A model generated the notes under the pieces. It ran no database searches. It was not told the origin of the DNA and was given only the letters and a program-made list of their open reading frames with translations. A stretch of DNA of 64,000 nt from Chitinophaga oryziterrae (GTDB taxonomy: Bacteria; Bacteroidota; Bacteroidia; Chitinophagales; Chitinophagaceae), in NCBI RefSeq assembly GCF_009758125.1, contig NZ_WRXO01000004.1, positions 186,001 through 250,000 of the forward strand, read 5' to 3'. The first letter of the stretch is position 1. Each line of letters starts with the position of its first letter. The position numbers and the translations under genes are program-made. Shown in pieces: positions 34,211 through 42,586 of this stretch.

Positions 34211-34300
34211 ATGATTTTCAAAAAAATCAAGCGCAATAATGGGGTTGTGTTTGATACAAAGGCTTGTTTGGATAGAAAATCAGTTGATGCAAGACTGTAA
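34211..34300 (+). pseudogene. C-terminal fossil of a UDP-N-acetylhexosamine dehydrogenase
   Basis: In the gap between the kinase and legB, the frame ending at TAA 34298-34300 reads KKIKRNNGVVFDTKACLDRK and then SVDARL. The intact dehydrogenase at 62419-63738 ends KKYKRNNGVIFDTKACVDRN and then IVDCRL. Only the last 25-30 residues survive and no start exists. It is the scar of a lost or relocated dehydrogenase gene. Confidence 0.85.
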
Positions 34301-34320
34301 TGCTATAAATATTTACGTAG

Positions 34321-35319
34321 ATGGAATTAAAGAATAAAAGAGTTTTAGTAACAGGAGCGGATGGCTTTATTGGCAGCCACCTGGTAGAGCAATTAATTGA
34401 GGAAGGATGTAAGGTTAAAGCATTTGTTTATTATAATTCATTTAATAGTTGGGGATGGCTTGATTCGTTCTCAAAGGAACAATTACAGGGAATAACAATT
34501 TTTTCCGGTGACGTGCGTGATCCGAATGGTGTCAGAACTGCGATGAAAGATGTAGACGTAGTATTTCATCTGGCAGCTTTAATAGCTATTCCCTTCAGCT
34601 ACCATTCTCCTGATTCATATATCGACACTAATGTAAAAGGTACATTGAATATTATACAGGCAGCAAAGGATCTTGGTATTGAAAGAGTTTTAGTGACATC
34701 CACATCTGAAGTTTATGGTACAGCGCAATATATACCCATAGATGAGAAGCATCCCCGTCAGCCACAGTCTCCTTATTCTGCTTCGAAAATCGGAGCAGAT
34801 GCCATAGCAGAGTCTTTTTACAGAAGTTTTAATCTGCCATTAACTATTGTAAGACCGTTTAATACTTTCGGTCCCCGTCAATCGGCCAGGGCTGTAATTC
34901 CTACTATCATCAGCCAACTATTGAATGGTAGGGAGGAAATAAAGTTGGGAGACCTCATTCCGACCCGTGATCTGCTTTTTGTAAAGGATACTGTTAACGG
35001 TTTTGTAGAGATCTCTAAATCTGATCAATTGATCGGGCATGATTGCAATATTGCTACGCAGTCGGAAATATCTGTTGGGGAACTGGCGCAGGAACTGATT
35101 GATCAAATTAATCCACTGGCCAGGATTATTACCGATGAACAAAGAATACGTCCCGAAAAGTCGGAGGTATTCCGGTTGCTTGGAGCAAATGAGAAATTGA
35201 GAAAATACACTAACTGGGAACAGCAATATTCTTTGAAAGAAGGGCTGGCAGAGACCATTGAATGGTTTAAAAATAGTGAGAACCTGAAACAATATAAAGC
35301 TGATATATATAATATATGA
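34321..35319 (+). CDS. legB: LegB-type NAD-dependent 4,6-dehydratase
   Basis: 332 residues. Extended SDR: VTGADGFIGSHLVEQL at the N-terminus, TSTSEVYGTAQYIPIDE and YSASKIGAD with the catalytic Tyr-Lys. Family hallmarks of LegB are the insert FVYYNSFNSWGWLD near residue 40 and VRPFNTFGPRQSARAVIPTIISQLL. LegB dehydrates an NDP-GlcNAc to the 4-keto-6-deoxy sugar at the start of legionaminic acid synthesis. Its stop overlaps the next gene by four bases. Confidence 0.93.
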   Translation: MELKNKRVLVTGADGFIGSHLVEQLIEEGCKVKAFVYYNSFNSWGWLDSFSKEQLQGITIFSGDVRDPNGVRTAMKDVDVVFHLAALIAIPFSYHSPDSYIDTNVKGTLNIIQAAKDLGIERVLVTSTSEVYGTAQYIPIDEKHPRQPQSPYSASKIGADAIAESFYRSFNLPLTIVRPFNTFGPRQSARAVIPTIISQLLNGREEIKLGDLIPTRDLLFVKDTVNGFVEISKSDQLIGHDCNIATQSEISVGELAQELIDQINPLARIITDEQRIRPEKSEVFRLLGANEKLRKYTNWEQQYSLKEGLAETIEWFKNSENLKQYKADIYNI

Positions 35320-36449
35320 TACCGTTATCCGTGCCAAATCTTTCAGGTAATGAATGGAAATATGTAAAGGATTGCCTGGATACCAATTGGGTGTCATCAG
35401 TTGGGAGTTATGTTAATCAATTTGAAGAATTAGCTGCAAAATTCAGTAGTGTTACAAGGGCCGTAGCTACGGTTAATGGTACGTCTGCATTACATATTAG
35501 TCTGATTCTTTCTGGTGTACAAAGAGATGATCTGGTTATTCTCCCGAATATAACTTTCGTAGCACCTGCAAACGTAATCAAATATATGGGAGCTGATCCC
35601 ATATTAATGGATGTAGATGAGCACACCTGGCAACTGGACATCGCTCTTTTAACCCGGTTTTTTGAGCAGGAATGTCTGATAAAAGAAGATACCTGTCACC
35701 ATAAGAATACGGGTCGGAGAATATCTGCTATTATACCGGTACATGTATTGGGTAATATGGTAAATATGGAGAAATTGCTTCCGCTTGCTGATTATTATAA
35801 AATAAAAGTGATCGAAGATGCGACAGAAGCATTGGGCTCTACTTATAAAGGAAAACCTGCAGGTTCCTTCGGCCTCTTCGGTTGTTTAAGTTATAATGGT
35901 AATAAGATTATTACAACTGGTGGAGGTGGAATGATTCTTACTAATGATAAAGAATTGGGTGAAAAAGCAAAACATCTTACTACTCAGGCCAAAGCCGATC
36001 CTCTGGAATATTACCATGATGAAATTGGTTATAATTATAGGTTAGTAAATATTCTTGCTGCAATCGGAGTAGCACAGATGGAACAATTACCGGCATTTAT
36101 TGATAGAAAAAGAAACGTAAGTGAGTTGTATACTCGGGAGCTTAAAGATGTTCCCGGATTTAAACCACAGGTTATCACTGAACATGTAAATCCCAATTGC
36201 TGGTTATTTACCTGTTGTTTTGAGAACTCTAAAGGATTACTGAAGTATTTAAATGACAACGGTGTTCAAACAAGGCCATTCTGGGTACCTATGAACCAAT
36301 TGCCACCTTTTAAAAATGATCTTTACTTCCATGTGGATGATATAGCAGGCAGTGTTTATAAGAGTTGTCTTAGTATGCCATGTTCTACTAATATTTCTGA
36401 TAAAGAGGTAATAGAGGTGAGTAATAAAATCAAGGAGTTTTATGCATAG
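35316..36449 (+). CDS. legC: LegC-type PLP aminotransferase
   Basis: 377 residues. DegT/DnrJ/EryC1-family sugar aminotransferase: IPLSVPNLSGNEWKYVKDCLDTNWVSS start, NGTSALHISLIL, VIEDATEALGSTYKGK, and SYNGNKIITTGGGGMILTND with the PLP-binding Lys. LegC aminates C4 of the LegB product. Start overlaps legB by 4 bases; end overlaps the NeuD-like gene by 8 bases, indicating translational coupling. Confidence 0.92.
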   Translation: MIPLSVPNLSGNEWKYVKDCLDTNWVSSVGSYVNQFEELAAKFSSVTRAVATVNGTSALHISLILSGVQRDDLVILPNITFVAPANVIKYMGADPILMDVDEHTWQLDIALLTRFFEQECLIKEDTCHHKNTGRRISAIIPVHVLGNMVNMEKLLPLADYYKIKVIEDATEALGSTYKGKPAGSFGLFGCLSYNGNKIITTGGGGMILTNDKELGEKAKHLTTQAKADPLEYYHDEIGYNYRLVNILAAIGVAQMEQLPAFIDRKRNVSELYTRELKDVPGFKPQVITEHVNPNCWLFTCCFENSKGLLKYLNDNGVQTRPFWVPMNQLPPFKNDLYFHVDDIAGSVYKSCLSMPCSTNISDKEVIEVSNKIKEFYA

Positions 36450-37083
36450 GAAAAGTTTGATATTAATTGGTGGTGGAGGGCATTGTAAGTCCTGTATTGA
36501 CGTGATTGAATCTACAGATGAGTGGATAATATCGGGCATCATTGATAAAGAAGAAATGGAGGGAAAACAGATATTGGGTTATCCTGTGATTGGCACAGAT
36601 AATGATCTCGATAGATTAGTTAAAGAGGGGCACTATTTTTTAATTACAATAGGTCAGATAAAATCAGCGGATTCCAGGAAAATTTTATTCAGCCGGCTTA
36701 GAGAAAAAGATGCAAAAATAGCAACGGTTGTCTCCTCCAAAGCAATTGTTTCTAAATATGCCAGTATAGGACCCGGAACGATTGTACATCATTCATGTAT
36801 TGTTAATGCAGCAGTAAATATCGGAGCTAATTGCATTATCAATACAGCGGCAAATATTGAACATGATACACAGGTCGGGGATCATACGCATGTTTCTACC
36901 TGTGCTGTGTTGAATGGTAATGTGATGATAGGCAGTGAATGTTTTATCGGGAGTGGCACTGTTATTTCAAATGGTATTCATATATCTGATAATGTTATTA
37001 TAGGGGCTGGAAGTGTCTTGATGAAAAGTATTAATGTTGCGGGTATCTATGCGGGTACTCCAGGTAAAATAATAGTAAGATGA
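36442..37083 (+). CDS. NeuD/PglD-type sugar N-acetyltransferase (LegH role)
   Basis: 213 residues. N-terminal sugar-binding Rossmann part (LILIGGGGHCKSCIDVI) and a left-handed beta-helix with hexapeptide repeats (IGPGTIVHHSCIVNAAVNIG, INTAANIEHDTQVGDHTHVS). The His in NIEHD is the usual general base. It would transfer acetyl from acetyl-CoA to the 4-amino group produced by LegC, the step done by LegH. Overlaps legC and the synthase gene. Confidence 0.88.
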   Translation: MHRKSLILIGGGGHCKSCIDVIESTDEWIISGIIDKEEMEGKQILGYPVIGTDNDLDRLVKEGHYFLITIGQIKSADSRKILFSRLREKDAKIATVVSSKAIVSKYASIGPGTIVHHSCIVNAAVNIGANCIINTAANIEHDTQVGDHTHVSTCAVLNGNVMIGSECFIGSGTVISNGIHISDNVIIGAGSVLMKSINVAGIYAGTPGKIIVR

Positions 37084-38102
37084 GACAGACATTGATCATA
37101 GCGGAAGCAGGGGTTAACCATAATGGCAGCATGGAAAATGCATTTAAACTTATTGATGCGGCGCATGATGCGGGGGTGGATTATGTGAAATTTCAGACGT
37201 TTAAAGCAGATAAACTTGTAAGTAAAAGTGCTGCGATGGCGGCGTACCAGTCCCATAATATGGGAAGTGATAATAGCTCCCAATATGAGATGCTTAAGAA
37301 ACTGGAACTTAGTGAGGCTGAGCATTATGAATTGAAGGAGTATGCAGATAAGAAACACCTGAAATTTTTGTCAACAGGTTTTGATGAAGATAGTATTGAC
37401 TTCCTCGACCATCTGGGAATAGATTTTTTTAAAGTACCATCAGGTGAAATTACTAATTATCCTTATCTGAAGCATATTGCTTCTAAGAAGAAGCCAGTTA
37501 TATTATCAACTGGTATGACAACTCTGGGGGAAATTGAAAACGCATTGAACGTATTAACAGAAAATGGGATTGCCCGAAAAGATATCCGGGTGTTACACTG
37601 CAATACGGAGTATCCTACGCCCATGAGTGATGTTAATTTGAGGGCTATGAAAGCAATTGAAGCAGCATTTGGCATTGAAGTGGGCTACTCTGATCATACA
37701 CTCGGCATTGAGATTCCTATTGCCGCAGTTGCTTTGGGAGCTACGGTAATAGAAAAACATTTTACACTGGATAAGGGTATGGCAGGACCTGATCATAAGG
37801 CTTCTCTCGATCCCTCAGAATTAAAAAACATGGTAATTGCCATCCGCAATGTAGAGGCAGCATTGTCGGGAAAAGGATTTAAGGAACCAAGTGCCTCGGA
37901 AAAGAAAAATATTGCCGTGGCCAGAAAAAGTGTGCATTTGAAAGTGCCTCTTAATAAGGGAGAATATATTACGGCTCCTCATTTGCTGATGTTGAGACCA
38001 GGTGATGGGATTTCTCCCTTTGATTTAGATAAAATAATTGGGCTTAAAGTGAATAAAGATTTAGCTGCCTATCACAAGATTTCCTGGTCTGATTTATCAT
38101 GA
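37080..38102 (+). CDS. legI: Nonulosonic acid synthase (LegI/NeuB family)
   Basis: 340 residues. NeuB barrel (IIAEAGVNHNGSMENAFKLIDAAHDAGVDYVKFQTF, PSGEITNYPYLKHIA, VGYSDHTLGIEIPIAAVALGATVIEKHFTLD) and a C-terminal SAF/antifreeze-like domain (SVHLKVPLNKGEYITAPHLLMLRPGDGI). It condenses a 6-carbon diamino sugar with phosphoenolpyruvate to form the nonulosonic acid. Neighbouring LegB and LegC point to legionaminic acid rather than sialic acid. Overlaps both neighbours by 4 bases. Confidence 0.93.
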   Translation: MRQTLIIAEAGVNHNGSMENAFKLIDAAHDAGVDYVKFQTFKADKLVSKSAAMAAYQSHNMGSDNSSQYEMLKKLELSEAEHYELKEYADKKHLKFLSTGFDEDSIDFLDHLGIDFFKVPSGEITNYPYLKHIASKKKPVILSTGMTTLGEIENALNVLTENGIARKDIRVLHCNTEYPTPMSDVNLRAMKAIEAAFGIEVGYSDHTLGIEIPIAAVALGATVIEKHFTLDKGMAGPDHKASLDPSELKNMVIAIRNVEAALSGKGFKEPSASEKKNIAVARKSVHLKVPLNKGEYITAPHLLMLRPGDGISPFDLDKIIGLKVNKDLAAYHKISWSDLS

Positions 38103-39214
38103 GAATTGCTATACTAACAAGTTCCAGAGCCGATTACGGTATTTATAAACCTTTAATAAGGGCTTTAAAGGAGGATGCTTTTTTTCATGTCAGCATTATT
38201 GCCTTTGGCACACATTTATCTCCTTTCCATGGTCATACGATTGATGAAATCATTCACGATGGATTTACTGTGGATCACCGGATATCATCCTTGTTATTAA
38301 CGGATGATGAGCAGGCTATTTCTACGTCTATGGGGCTGACGATGGTTAAATTCGCAGATTTCTGGGCAACACATGCTGCTGATTTTGACTGGATATTTTG
38401 TTTGGGCGACAGGTTTGAAATGTTTGCCGCTGTAATGGCGGGGTTGAGTTTTGGTATCAGGTTTGCGCACATACACGGTGGGGAAACTACATTAGGTGCG
38501 ATCGACAATGTTTTCAGACACAGTATTACAATGGCCTCACAGTTACACTTTGTTGCAACACCTTCTTTTGCAGAAAAAGTGAAAATATTAATGGAGGGTA
38601 ATGCGGAAAACATTGTAGTGTCAGGAGCGCTTGGTCTGGACAATCTCAAAGGGATGCCCCTTTTAGATAAAGACGCTTTTTACAGGAAATGGCAAATTGA
38701 TCTTTCTGTTCCTTCCGTATTGATTACTATTCATCCGGAAACTGTTACAGCTTCCCACAACGAAACACATCTGAAAACGATATTATCAGTATTGAATGAA
38801 TTAAAGGAGAGATACCAATTGATCATTACAATGCCGAATGCTGATACAAATGGAAGTTTATTTCGTCTGGCATTCCAGGAATTGGGTATGAAATATCCGG
38901 AGAAAATTAAAATAATAGAAAATTTTGGAACCCAAAGTTATTTTTCATGTATGAAGCATGTTCTTTTTATGCTGGGAAATACTTCCAGCGGAATTATAGA
39001 GGCTGCATCCTTAAATAAGTGTGTTGTTAATATAGGAGACCGGCAGAAAGGAAGATTAACAGGAGAGAATGTCCTGCACGTGCCATTTGAAAAGAATAGC
39101 ATATTATCTGCGGTGGCAGATATTGAATCTAATGGAGTACATGAGATAGAAAATATATACTTCAACGGCGGTGCAAAGGACAAAATCATTGATAAGTTGA
39201 AATCCTTGCGTTGA
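38099..39214 (+). CDS. legG: Hydrolysing NDP-sugar 2-epimerase (LegG/NeuC family)
   Basis: 371 residues. GT-B-like epimerase fold with RIAILTSSRADYGIYKPLIRAL, FCLGDRFEMFAAVMAG, HIHGGETTLGAIDNVFRHSITMASQLHFVAT and LGNTSSGIIEAASL, typical of the hydrolysing NeuC branch. In the legionaminic pathway it removes the nucleotide and inverts C2, making the LegI substrate. Fourth overlapping gene in the legB-legG series. Confidence 0.92.
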   Translation: MRIAILTSSRADYGIYKPLIRALKEDAFFHVSIIAFGTHLSPFHGHTIDEIIHDGFTVDHRISSLLLTDDEQAISTSMGLTMVKFADFWATHAADFDWIFCLGDRFEMFAAVMAGLSFGIRFAHIHGGETTLGAIDNVFRHSITMASQLHFVATPSFAEKVKILMEGNAENIVVSGALGLDNLKGMPLLDKDAFYRKWQIDLSVPSVLITIHPETVTASHNETHLKTILSVLNELKERYQLIITMPNADTNGSLFRLAFQELGMKYPEKIKIIENFGTQSYFSCMKHVLFMLGNTSSGIIEAASLNKCVVNIGDRQKGRLTGENVLHVPFEKNSILSAVADIESNGVHEIENIYFNGGAKDKIIDKLKSLR

Positions 39215-39246
39215 TATATTCCAAATTTTCAATTAATGAATGAACT

Positions 39247-40293
39247 ATGACGGATTATAAGAAGCATATAATTGATCAGAAGGCAAATGTCCTGGAGGCC
39301 CTTGCGAAACTTGATGTACTGGCCAGCGATGCAATCATCTTTGCAGTGGACAATGAAGGTAAACTGGTAGGTTCTTTAACGGACGGAGATGTTCGTAGAG
39401 GGTTGCTTAAAGGGTTAGGTCTTGACTCCAACGTGTCGCAATTTATTCAGGACTGCCCGAGATTCTTCAGGGATAATGAATATACTATGCAACAGGTAAT
39501 TGAGTACCGGAGTAAAGGATTTCGCGTTGTTCCTATATTGGACAAAGATGATTGTATTCTGAATGTAATCAACTTCCGTTTTCATAAGTCTTATTTACCT
39601 GTTGAAGCCATTATTATGGCGGGGGGCAGAGGAGAGCGTTTAAGGCCGCTTACAGATAATACGCCTAAACCAATGCTTAAAATCGGTGATAAACCAATCA
39701 TTGAGCATACTGTTGATCGTTTAATCAGTTTTGGTATTGATGATATCTGTATCTCGGTAAGATATCTTGGAGAGCAGATTGTAGATCATTTTAAAGATGG
39801 AAGTGCAAAAGGTATTAAAGTACGATACATTAAGGAAAGCACGCCCTTAGGTACGATCGGAGCAGTTGCAAATATAGAAGTAAATAGGGATGCTTATGTA
39901 TTGATCAGTAATTCAGACATATTAACGAATATTGACTATGAAGAGTTCTTCCTTGATTTTATAGAAAAGGATGCGGCTTTATCTGTGGTTTCAATACCCT
40001 ATAATGTAGATATACCTTACGCTGTTCTTGAGACTACGAAAGAAAATATACTTTCTTTCAAGGAAAAGCCTACTTATACTTATTATTCAAATGGAGGCAT
40101 TTATTTACTTAAAAAAGAATGCCTGATCCATATTCCTAAAGACTGCTTTTTTAATGCAACGGACCTGATAGAATTGTTAATTGCCAGAGGGGAGAGAGTA
40201 ATCTCTTATCCATTAAGAGGATATTGGCTGGATATAGGAAGGCATGAAGATTTTAAAAAGGCGCAGGAAGACATAAAACACATTAAATTCTGA
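39247..40293 (+). CDS. CBS plus nucleotidyltransferase protein (PtmE-like)
   Basis: 348 residues. Two CBS motifs (residues about 1-115; IFAVDNEGKLVGSLTDGDVRRGLL, FRVVPILDKDDCIL) precede a sugar-phosphate nucleotidyltransferase domain (IIMAGGRGERLRPLTDNTPKPMLKIGDKPIIEH). This fusion matches Campylobacter PtmE, which makes GDP-GlcN for the legionaminic pathway. Its presence suggests the pathway here starts from a GDP-sugar. 32 bases after legG. Confidence 0.88.
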   Translation: MTDYKKHIIDQKANVLEALAKLDVLASDAIIFAVDNEGKLVGSLTDGDVRRGLLKGLGLDSNVSQFIQDCPRFFRDNEYTMQQVIEYRSKGFRVVPILDKDDCILNVINFRFHKSYLPVEAIIMAGGRGERLRPLTDNTPKPMLKIGDKPIIEHTVDRLISFGIDDICISVRYLGEQIVDHFKDGSAKGIKVRYIKESTPLGTIGAVANIEVNRDAYVLISNSDILTNIDYEEFFLDFIEKDAALSVVSIPYNVDIPYAVLETTKENILSFKEKPTYTYYSNGGIYLLKKECLIHIPKDCFFNATDLIELLIARGERVISYPLRGYWLDIGRHEDFKKAQEDIKHIKF

Positions 40294-40307
40294 TAAAATT
40301 CTTTTTT

Positions 40308-41573
40308 ATGGAGAGTAATAACTGGACTTATTTTAGTGGAATAAAAAAGAATAATAGAGTTGATTTTAGAGTATTGTTAGTTTTGGGTTATTATTGGATT
40401 CTTTCAAATTTGATGAAATTTGAAGAGCTCGATTCCATTTCAATATTTATTTTCTTGCAGTTTCCCGTTATACTTTTTGTAATTGCACAACTAAGTCTTT
40501 TTCGGCCTAAAAATATAAATAATATTAACTTGTTTTTTTTAATATTCCTTGGTGTTGTTATTTTGGTTAATACGGCAAGAGGCGAATTTTCATTGATATT
40601 AAGTACGGCAATTGATATACTTCCCGCATATATAATTCTGGCAAACAGGCGAGCATTTATCTCATTGAAGTTCATCAATATGATATTTGTTGCTCAAATT
40701 ATTATTGCGGTAATTTCATATTATTTAAATGCTAATTCTTATGGCTTTTTGCCAGGTCAAAGCATTCATCCCGAATTTTTTTGGAAAATATCCTTATTCT
40801 CATATTTGTCGCCACCTTATACAGGAGCTTTTGCCTTTTTAGTTTTTCTTGCAAATGCAGAAAAGCCAGGGAAAAGGAAGATGTTTGATATTATGGTTAT
40901 TGTTCTTGCACTTTATTTTGTAATGTTTTCTGGTTCAAGAACTATTTACTTAATCTGTGGTTTTTATTTTTTACTTACTCTTGTCAGGCGGTTTATTCCG
41001 ATGAATAAATGGCCGGTTTTTTATTTCATGTTTCCTGTTGTTTTTTTATTTGCTCTAATAGCATCAGCGTTTATGGGCCAGCTTGTACAGTCAACACATA
41101 ACGAATTGCTGGATTCTATTTTTGTACGTAATGTTAAATACGCTGATTACCGGAGTATTGAAGATCTTGATAGGTATATTATGTGGAAGCAGTATTTGGA
41201 CATTTTTATGCATAATTGGTTATTGGGCGCAGGTAAGATTGATAAGAGTAAATATTTTTCTGAGACAGTTGGTACCGGCGAAACGTGGTTTGGATTGATG
41301 CTGGCCTTTCATGGAATTGTGTATTTTATCTTTGTAATAGCAATATTTAAAATAATGATATCCGCGATAAAAAGAAACCTTGGATTAGCTTATGTAGGGA
41401 TTGTTGCATTCCTGATCATTTGCATATTTTATGGTTCATATATGAGAGGGTATAGTATGATTTGGTTGCTGTTTTTTGCATTGATAGCTGATGAATTTAA
41501 TACCAGTAGCGAGAATCAGAGACGCGTGAATATTTATAATTCAATCATCTTAAAAGCCGAAAGTTTATCATGA
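40308..41573 (+). CDS. wzy: O-antigen/capsule repeat-unit polymerase (Wzy-like)
   Basis: 421 residues, about ten hydrophobic segments and a large periplasmic loop (about residues 255-330, containing YRSIEDLDRYIMWKQYLDIFMHNWLLGAG, typical of Wzy). Very AT-rich coding sequence. Polymerases of this type are recognised by topology and locus position rather than by conserved residues. It joins repeat units at the periplasmic face. Overlaps the next gene by 4 bases. Confidence 0.82.
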   Translation: MESNNWTYFSGIKKNNRVDFRVLLVLGYYWILSNLMKFEELDSISIFIFLQFPVILFVIAQLSLFRPKNINNINLFFLIFLGVVILVNTARGEFSLILSTAIDILPAYIILANRRAFISLKFINMIFVAQIIIAVISYYLNANSYGFLPGQSIHPEFFWKISLFSYLSPPYTGAFAFLVFLANAEKPGKRKMFDIMVIVLALYFVMFSGSRTIYLICGFYFLLTLVRRFIPMNKWPVFYFMFPVVFLFALIASAFMGQLVQSTHNELLDSIFVRNVKYADYRSIEDLDRYIMWKQYLDIFMHNWLLGAGKIDKSKYFSETVGTGETWFGLMLAFHGIVYFIFVIAIFKIMISAIKRNLGLAYVGIVAFLIICIFYGSYMRGYSMIWLLFFALIADEFNTSSENQRRVNIYNSIILKAESLS

Positions 41574-42586
41574 GGAATATTTTTATTGTTGCGTCGCCGC
41601 TCCAATTAGCAGGTGCATTAGAAGCAAAGAATAAGTTTAACGGAGTAAACAGCATTTTTGTTGTTTTTATTGGGAAGAATGAACTGCAGAACTCCTTTAT
41701 GTTAAAGATAATTAAGAGATTTATTGATGATGAGATTATCTATATACACTACACCTCTGATTTATGGTTTCTGAACAGGAAAATGAAATTGATGAAAAAA
41801 ATGCGTAATGAGCGATTCCTGAATTTATTCATTGGAGACTATCGTGAGTTCTCAATGAGATCCTTTGCTTGCAATCTCGCGTATGATAAACTGTTTCTCC
41901 TTGATGATGGTAACTCAACGCTGGTATTAAATAGTCAATTGGTTGATCATATTACATCGATGAGAGGTAGTTATGGAAAAATGACTGTGAGGGATATATT
42001 TAAACAGCTGTTGGCTTATGCTAATGGATTATCCGTAAAAAGAAATGTTAATATTAATTGGTTTACGATGTTTGAATTTAAGCCTTTGAATAATGGGGAG
42101 ATATTAAAGCATCAATTTGAGTACTTGAAGAGTTCAGCGATTAATGTTGCGTGGGAATCAAATTATAGTACGAAGATTTATTTCATTGGTGGTGAAATGG
42201 TTAAATCAGGTGTTATGAGATCTATTGAAATCTACATTGATTTGATTAGGAAAGTGAGAACATATTACGCTCCGTTTGAATTCATTTATTTGCCTCATAG
42301 ATATGAAGAAAAAGAAACTTTGGAAGTGCTGGCGAACATATGTGACCTGAAAATATTGCGATTGGATAATATTGTTGAGTTGGGATTCATTGAAAGTAAT
42401 ATTGTACCATCTCATATCTGTTCATTCTATTCTACTGCTCTATATTCTTTGAAATTGCTATATCCTCATTGCTCAATAGAAATTGTAACTCTTCAAAAAG
42501 ACTTGCTAAATGAAGAGTATATTGAAGCGGTTGAAAATGTACAATCATACTATAAACAAATTTTCAAAACGATTTTATTGAATTAA
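41570..42586 (+). CDS. Putative nonulosonic acid transferase with sialyltransferase-like motifs
   Basis: 338 residues, no membrane segment or signal. Starts NIFIVASPLQLAGALEAK. LFLLDDGNSTLVL (residues 108-120) fits the D/E-D/E-G motif of bacterial sialyltransferases, YLPHR (240-244) resembles the HP motif, and SHICSFYSTALYSLK (281-295) the Ser/Thr motif. These three motifs in this order occur in GT38/GT52-type enzymes. In a legionaminic acid locus it is the best candidate for adding the nonulosonic acid. Assignment by motif only. Confidence 0.55.
   Translation: MRNIFIVASPLQLAGALEAKNKFNGVNSIFVVFIGKNELQNSFMLKIIKRFIDDEIIYIHYTSDLWFLNRKMKLMKKMRNERFLNLFIGDYREFSMRSFACNLAYDKLFLLDDGNSTLVLNSQLVDHITSMRGSYGKMTVRDIFKQLLAYANGLSVKRNVNINWFTMFEFKPLNNGEILKHQFEYLKSSAINVAWESNYSTKIYFIGGEMVKSGVMRSIEIYIDLIRKVRTYYAPFEFIYLPHRYEEKETLEVLANICDLKILRLDNIVELGFIESNIVPSHICSFYSTALYSLKLLYPHCSIEIVTLQKDLLNEEYIEAVENVQSYYKQIFKTILLN

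Noticed and set aside
37080..38102. Sialic acid (Neu5Ac) rather than legionaminic acid synthesis
   Set aside because: NeuB and NeuC families are shared, but adjacent LegB, LegC and PtmE-like genes fit the 6-deoxy diamino pathway. Final sugar still needs chemical proof.
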